From Flavobacteriaceae bacterium UBA7302 (GTDB lineage Bacteria; Bacteroidota; Bacteroidia; Flavobacteriales; Flavobacteriaceae): DNA of 64,000 bases. The number at the start of each line of letters is the position of its first letter. Within the stretch, counting starts at the first letter, position 1. A program made the position numbers and the translations under genes. The stretch lies in NCBI GenBank assembly GCA_002471825.1, contig DKQS01000006.1:1-64000 (forward strand), given 5' to 3'. Shown piece by piece: positions 61,961-64,000 of the stretch. The notes beneath the pieces are model-generated. The model was not told where the DNA came from. It searched no databases and saw only the letters and a program-made list of their open reading frames with translations.

Positions 61961-63619
61961 TTATGAAATTATTTTACCTTTTTCTAGCGTAATCACTTGA
62001 TTACAATCGCTTTGCCAATTCGGATTGCTACTTACCACAATCAAGGCCCATTTGTGCTCTTTTCCAGTGATATAGTCCACAATTCGTGCAGCTTCATCGT
62101 CGTTGAATTGATCTAATGGATCTTCGAGGATGAGAATTTTTGGTTTTTTGATGATGGCTCTAGCCAAGATCAGCTTCTTCATTACGGTGTAGGACATTTG
62201 CTTTCCTTCCGGATTGATAAAAGTTTCCAATCCATTGGGTTGCTCCTTCAAGAATGAAGTCAAACCTACCTTTTCCATAATGGCATAAATTTCACTGTCA
62301 TCAACTTCCGTATTTCCAAATACCAAATTGTCGCGAATGGTACCTTCAAATGGTGTTTCGTCAGACAATGACATTCCCAATTGAGACCGATAATGATTCA
62401 ATTGCAAGCTTTTGAGCGATAGATTGTTCACGAAAATATGACCGTTTGTAGGTTGAATTATTCCTGAAATCAATCGTAATAAGGTGGATTTACCTGCACC
62501 ACTTTCTCCTTTTACCAATAATCTACTCGAGGAGTTGATTTTGAAAGAAATGTCTTCTAAAATGCTCCTTTCTCTATTGGCAACTGCATAAGTGACATGG
62601 TCAAATTCAATCGAAAATTCGTCCTTAAACAAGGGCTTATCACCTGACTGAGGCTCCAATTGCTTGTCAACCACTTGGCCTAATTTCTCAATGGAAGTCA
62701 ATACATCATAGAACGACTCCAACCCGATGATTAGTTTTTCTACAGAGGTAATGACCAAAAGGATGATGATTTCTGCCGCAACAAACTGACCAATATTCAT
62801 TTCCTGATTCAATACCAATGCTCCACCAATGAGTAGTAGACTAGCTGTTACAACCACCTTAAAACCAATCATTTGAGAAAATTGAAGAATCAAAATCTTA
62901 AAGTGATTTTCTCTGGCCTCTAAGTATTTACTTACAAGTTTGTCATTTTTGGAAATTGCTAAATTGGTGTTTCCAGACAATTTGAAACTTACTACAGTTC
63001 TTGCTACTTCCTGAATCCAGTGGGCCACTTTGTATTTGTTTTTGGATTCTAACAAACTGGTTTCCAAACCTTTCTTTGCGGTGAACTTAAATACGGTGTA
63101 AATCAAAGCAATCAAAAGAATACCGAAAATGATAAAGAAAGGGTGATAAAATGATAATAGAATCAATGCAAATACAATTTGAAGTACTGCTGTTGGTACG
63201 TCAATTAATATTTTAGAAAGTCCTTTCTGGATGGTAAGGGTATCAAAAAATCGATTGGCTAGCTCTGGTGGATAAAAATTGCGTAATTCCGTCATTTTTA
63301 TCTTCGGAAAACGATAACTCAATTCGAAAGAAGCTCGCATGAAGATTCTCTGCTGAATGGTTTCAATAATTCGTAACTGCATTAATTGGAGTCCGCCTGA
63401 AAAGATCACCCCAACGGTCACTACAATTACAAGAATTACCCAAGATGTAGAAACTTGAGCTCCTTGAATTAAATTGATAATGGCCTGAATACCTAGTGGT
63501 AACGATAGTGTTACTAAACCACTAAAGATGGCATAGTAGAATACTTGAAAAATATCTTTTTTCTCAAGTTTTACCAAACCTAGGAAACGCTGCCAAGGTG
63601 TTAGTTTGTTATTTTCCAT
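61961..63619 (-). CDS. ABC exporter, fused membrane and ATPase domains, degenerate motifs
   Basis: A 552-residue exporter half-transporter with six N-terminal helices and a C-terminal ATPase domain. Walker A is intact (KGESGAGKSTLL, about residue 370). Other motifs are eroded: the Q-loop reads SLSDETPFEGTI without Gln, the LSGGQ signature is replaced by EGKQMSYTVMKK, Walker B with the catalytic acid reads ILILEDPLDQF (Glu-Asp instead of Asp-Glu), and the H-loop His is replaced (VVSSNPNW). No C39 peptidase domain is present. With HlyD and TolC it looks like a type I secretion-like unit, but hydrolysis may be weak or need a partner ATPase. Confidence 0.85.
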   Translation of the reverse strand: MENNKLTPWQRFLGLVKLEKKDIFQVFYYAIFSGLVTLSLPLGIQAIINLIQGAQVSTSWVILVIVVTVGVIFSGGLQLMQLRIIETIQQRIFMRASFELSYRFPKIKMTELRNFYPPELANRFFDTLTIQKGLSKILIDVPTAVLQIVFALILLSFYHPFFIIFGILLIALIYTVFKFTAKKGLETSLLESKNKYKVAHWIQEVARTVVSFKLSGNTNLAISKNDKLVSKYLEARENHFKILILQFSQMIGFKVVVTASLLLIGGALVLNQEMNIGQFVAAEIIILLVITSVEKLIIGLESFYDVLTSIEKLGQVVDKQLEPQSGDKPLFKDEFSIEFDHVTYAVANRERSILEDISFKINSSSRLLVKGESGAGKSTLLRLISGIIQPTNGHIFVNNLSLKSLQLNHYRSQLGMSLSDETPFEGTIRDNLVFGNTEVDDSEIYAIMEKVGLTSFLKEQPNGLETFINPEGKQMSYTVMKKLILARAIIKKPKILILEDPLDQFNDDEAARIVDYITGKEHKWALIVVSSNPNWQSDCNQVITLEKGKIIS

Positions 63620-64000
63620 CGATAAGAAGTTTTAAAACAAGGTCATTAAAAAAATCAGTTGGTGTTTCACCGTCTTTACAGTCGGTGATGGTTGGGAAGT
63701 GCTCTTTCAAATAGCACTGATGAAGTGCACCTTCTATTATGGTACTAGCTAAACTAAATCCATATTTATAATCTGGTTTGGCTTCAGTAATTATTTGCTG
63801 TAAACGCGTCACCAAACGCTTGTAAATCTCAAAGTACCCCTCTTTATTCTCAACATCTACCTCTTTGGTTAAAAAGGATTTAGAACTTTCATTTACAATA
63901 ATCTTGTAAAGAATCACTTCATTGATATGGGAGTACTTGCTGTCTTCCTTGGTCTCCCTGGTCACCACTTCAATGGCTTTTTCTAGTTTGTTCTTTTTGT
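63609..64000 (-). CDS. TetR/AcrR-family regulator, 3' part
   Basis: The frame is open to the right window edge (KKNKLEKAIEVV precedes the GTG at 63968), so the N-terminal HTH lies outside. The visible 130 residues are the helical ligand-binding domain (YKIIVNESSKSFLTKEV; FSLASTIIEGALHQCYL; DFFNDLVLKLLIDGK), typical of TetR regulators in flavobacterial TetR-ABC-HlyD-TolC operons. Its end overlaps the exporter start by 11 bases, so it is the first visible gene of the operon and probably its repressor. Confidence 0.75.
   Translation of the reverse strand, partial: KKNKLEKAIEVVTRETKEDSKYSHINEVILYKIIVNESSKSFLTKEVDVENKEGYFEIYKRLVTRLQQIITEAKPDYKYGFSLASTIIEGALHQCYLKEHFPTITDCKDGETPTDFFNDLVLKLLIDGK

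Noticed and set aside
1..64000. rRNA, tRNA, IS element, prophage or integrase
   Set aside because: I looked for tRNA-like cloverleaf ends, transposase and integrase motifs and terminal repeats and saw none that I could support; a covariance-model search would be needed to exclude small RNAs.

Overview
The window looks like a chromosomal segment from a member of the Flavobacteriaceae (Bacteroidota), probably marine. The evidence is low GC, several proteins ending in a type A type IX secretion (T9SS) sorting domain (YPNPS...), LSSC/LASC-type lipoboxes, a bacillithiol gene (bshA), Bacteroidetes-style promoters (TTTG-N19-TAnnTTTG), and typical families of this group (OstA-like, DUF3810, DUF1853, DUF2461, QEGLA-motif protein). 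I see no rRNA, tRNA, CRISPR array, insertion sequence or prophage. Both window edges cut genes: the 5' end of the first adhesin and the 5' end of the last regulator are missing.

Layout. 1-10306: two tandem, paralogous cell-surface adhesins built from Big_9-type Ig repeats, the second with 3011 residues and two ConA/LamG-like domains. 10367-14982: a minus-strand group of fur-like regulator, purA, OstA-like LPS-transport gene and class III aminotransferase. 15054-20419: rel/spoT, then a compact four-gene run (RNA methyltransferase, polyphosphate glucokinase, M48 protease, small membrane protein). 20524-28436: a T9SS beta-propeller protein, two amidohydrolase-family exported proteins with partly lost metal sites, and a DUF3810 protein. 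28563-33773: dnaB, an exported protein of unclear function, a transketolase N-terminal subunit without its partner, and bshA. 34508-38610: a lipoprotein carboxypeptidase, a lipoprotein N-acyl-D-amino-acid deacylase-like enzyme and an amino-acid/dicarboxylate symporter, a plausible peptide scavenging unit. 38660-42904: a five-gene run of GshB-like ATP-grasp ligase, two-domain sulfurtransferase, small TerB-like protein, N-formylglutamate amidohydrolase-like protein and a DUF1704/QEGLA protein with an HExxxH zinc motif. 42909-47011: HAD phosphatase, DCC thiol oxidoreductase, a second T9SS beta-propeller protein and a lipoprotein. 47182-51502: a MacB/MacA-like ABC efflux operon. 51534-58402: DUF1853, DUF2461, thioesterase, TRIC-like channel, tricorn-type S41 protease, MaoC-like dehydratase and a membrane protein. 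58516-64000: a membrane protein/HTH pair, then a TetR-ABC-HlyD-TolC export operon whose ABC ATPase has lost several catalytic motifs.

The most interesting candidates are the 38660-42904 cluster (a ligase, two amidohydrolase/peptidase-type enzymes and a sulfurtransferase in an organism that also carries bshA), the nested lectin-like domains inside Ig/SprB-type repeats of the giant adhesin, the degenerate export ATPase, the amidohydrolase pseudoenzyme modules, and a perfect 9+2+9 palindrome between the divergent dnaB and DUF3810 genes. All function assignments come from motif reading; no database search was possible.
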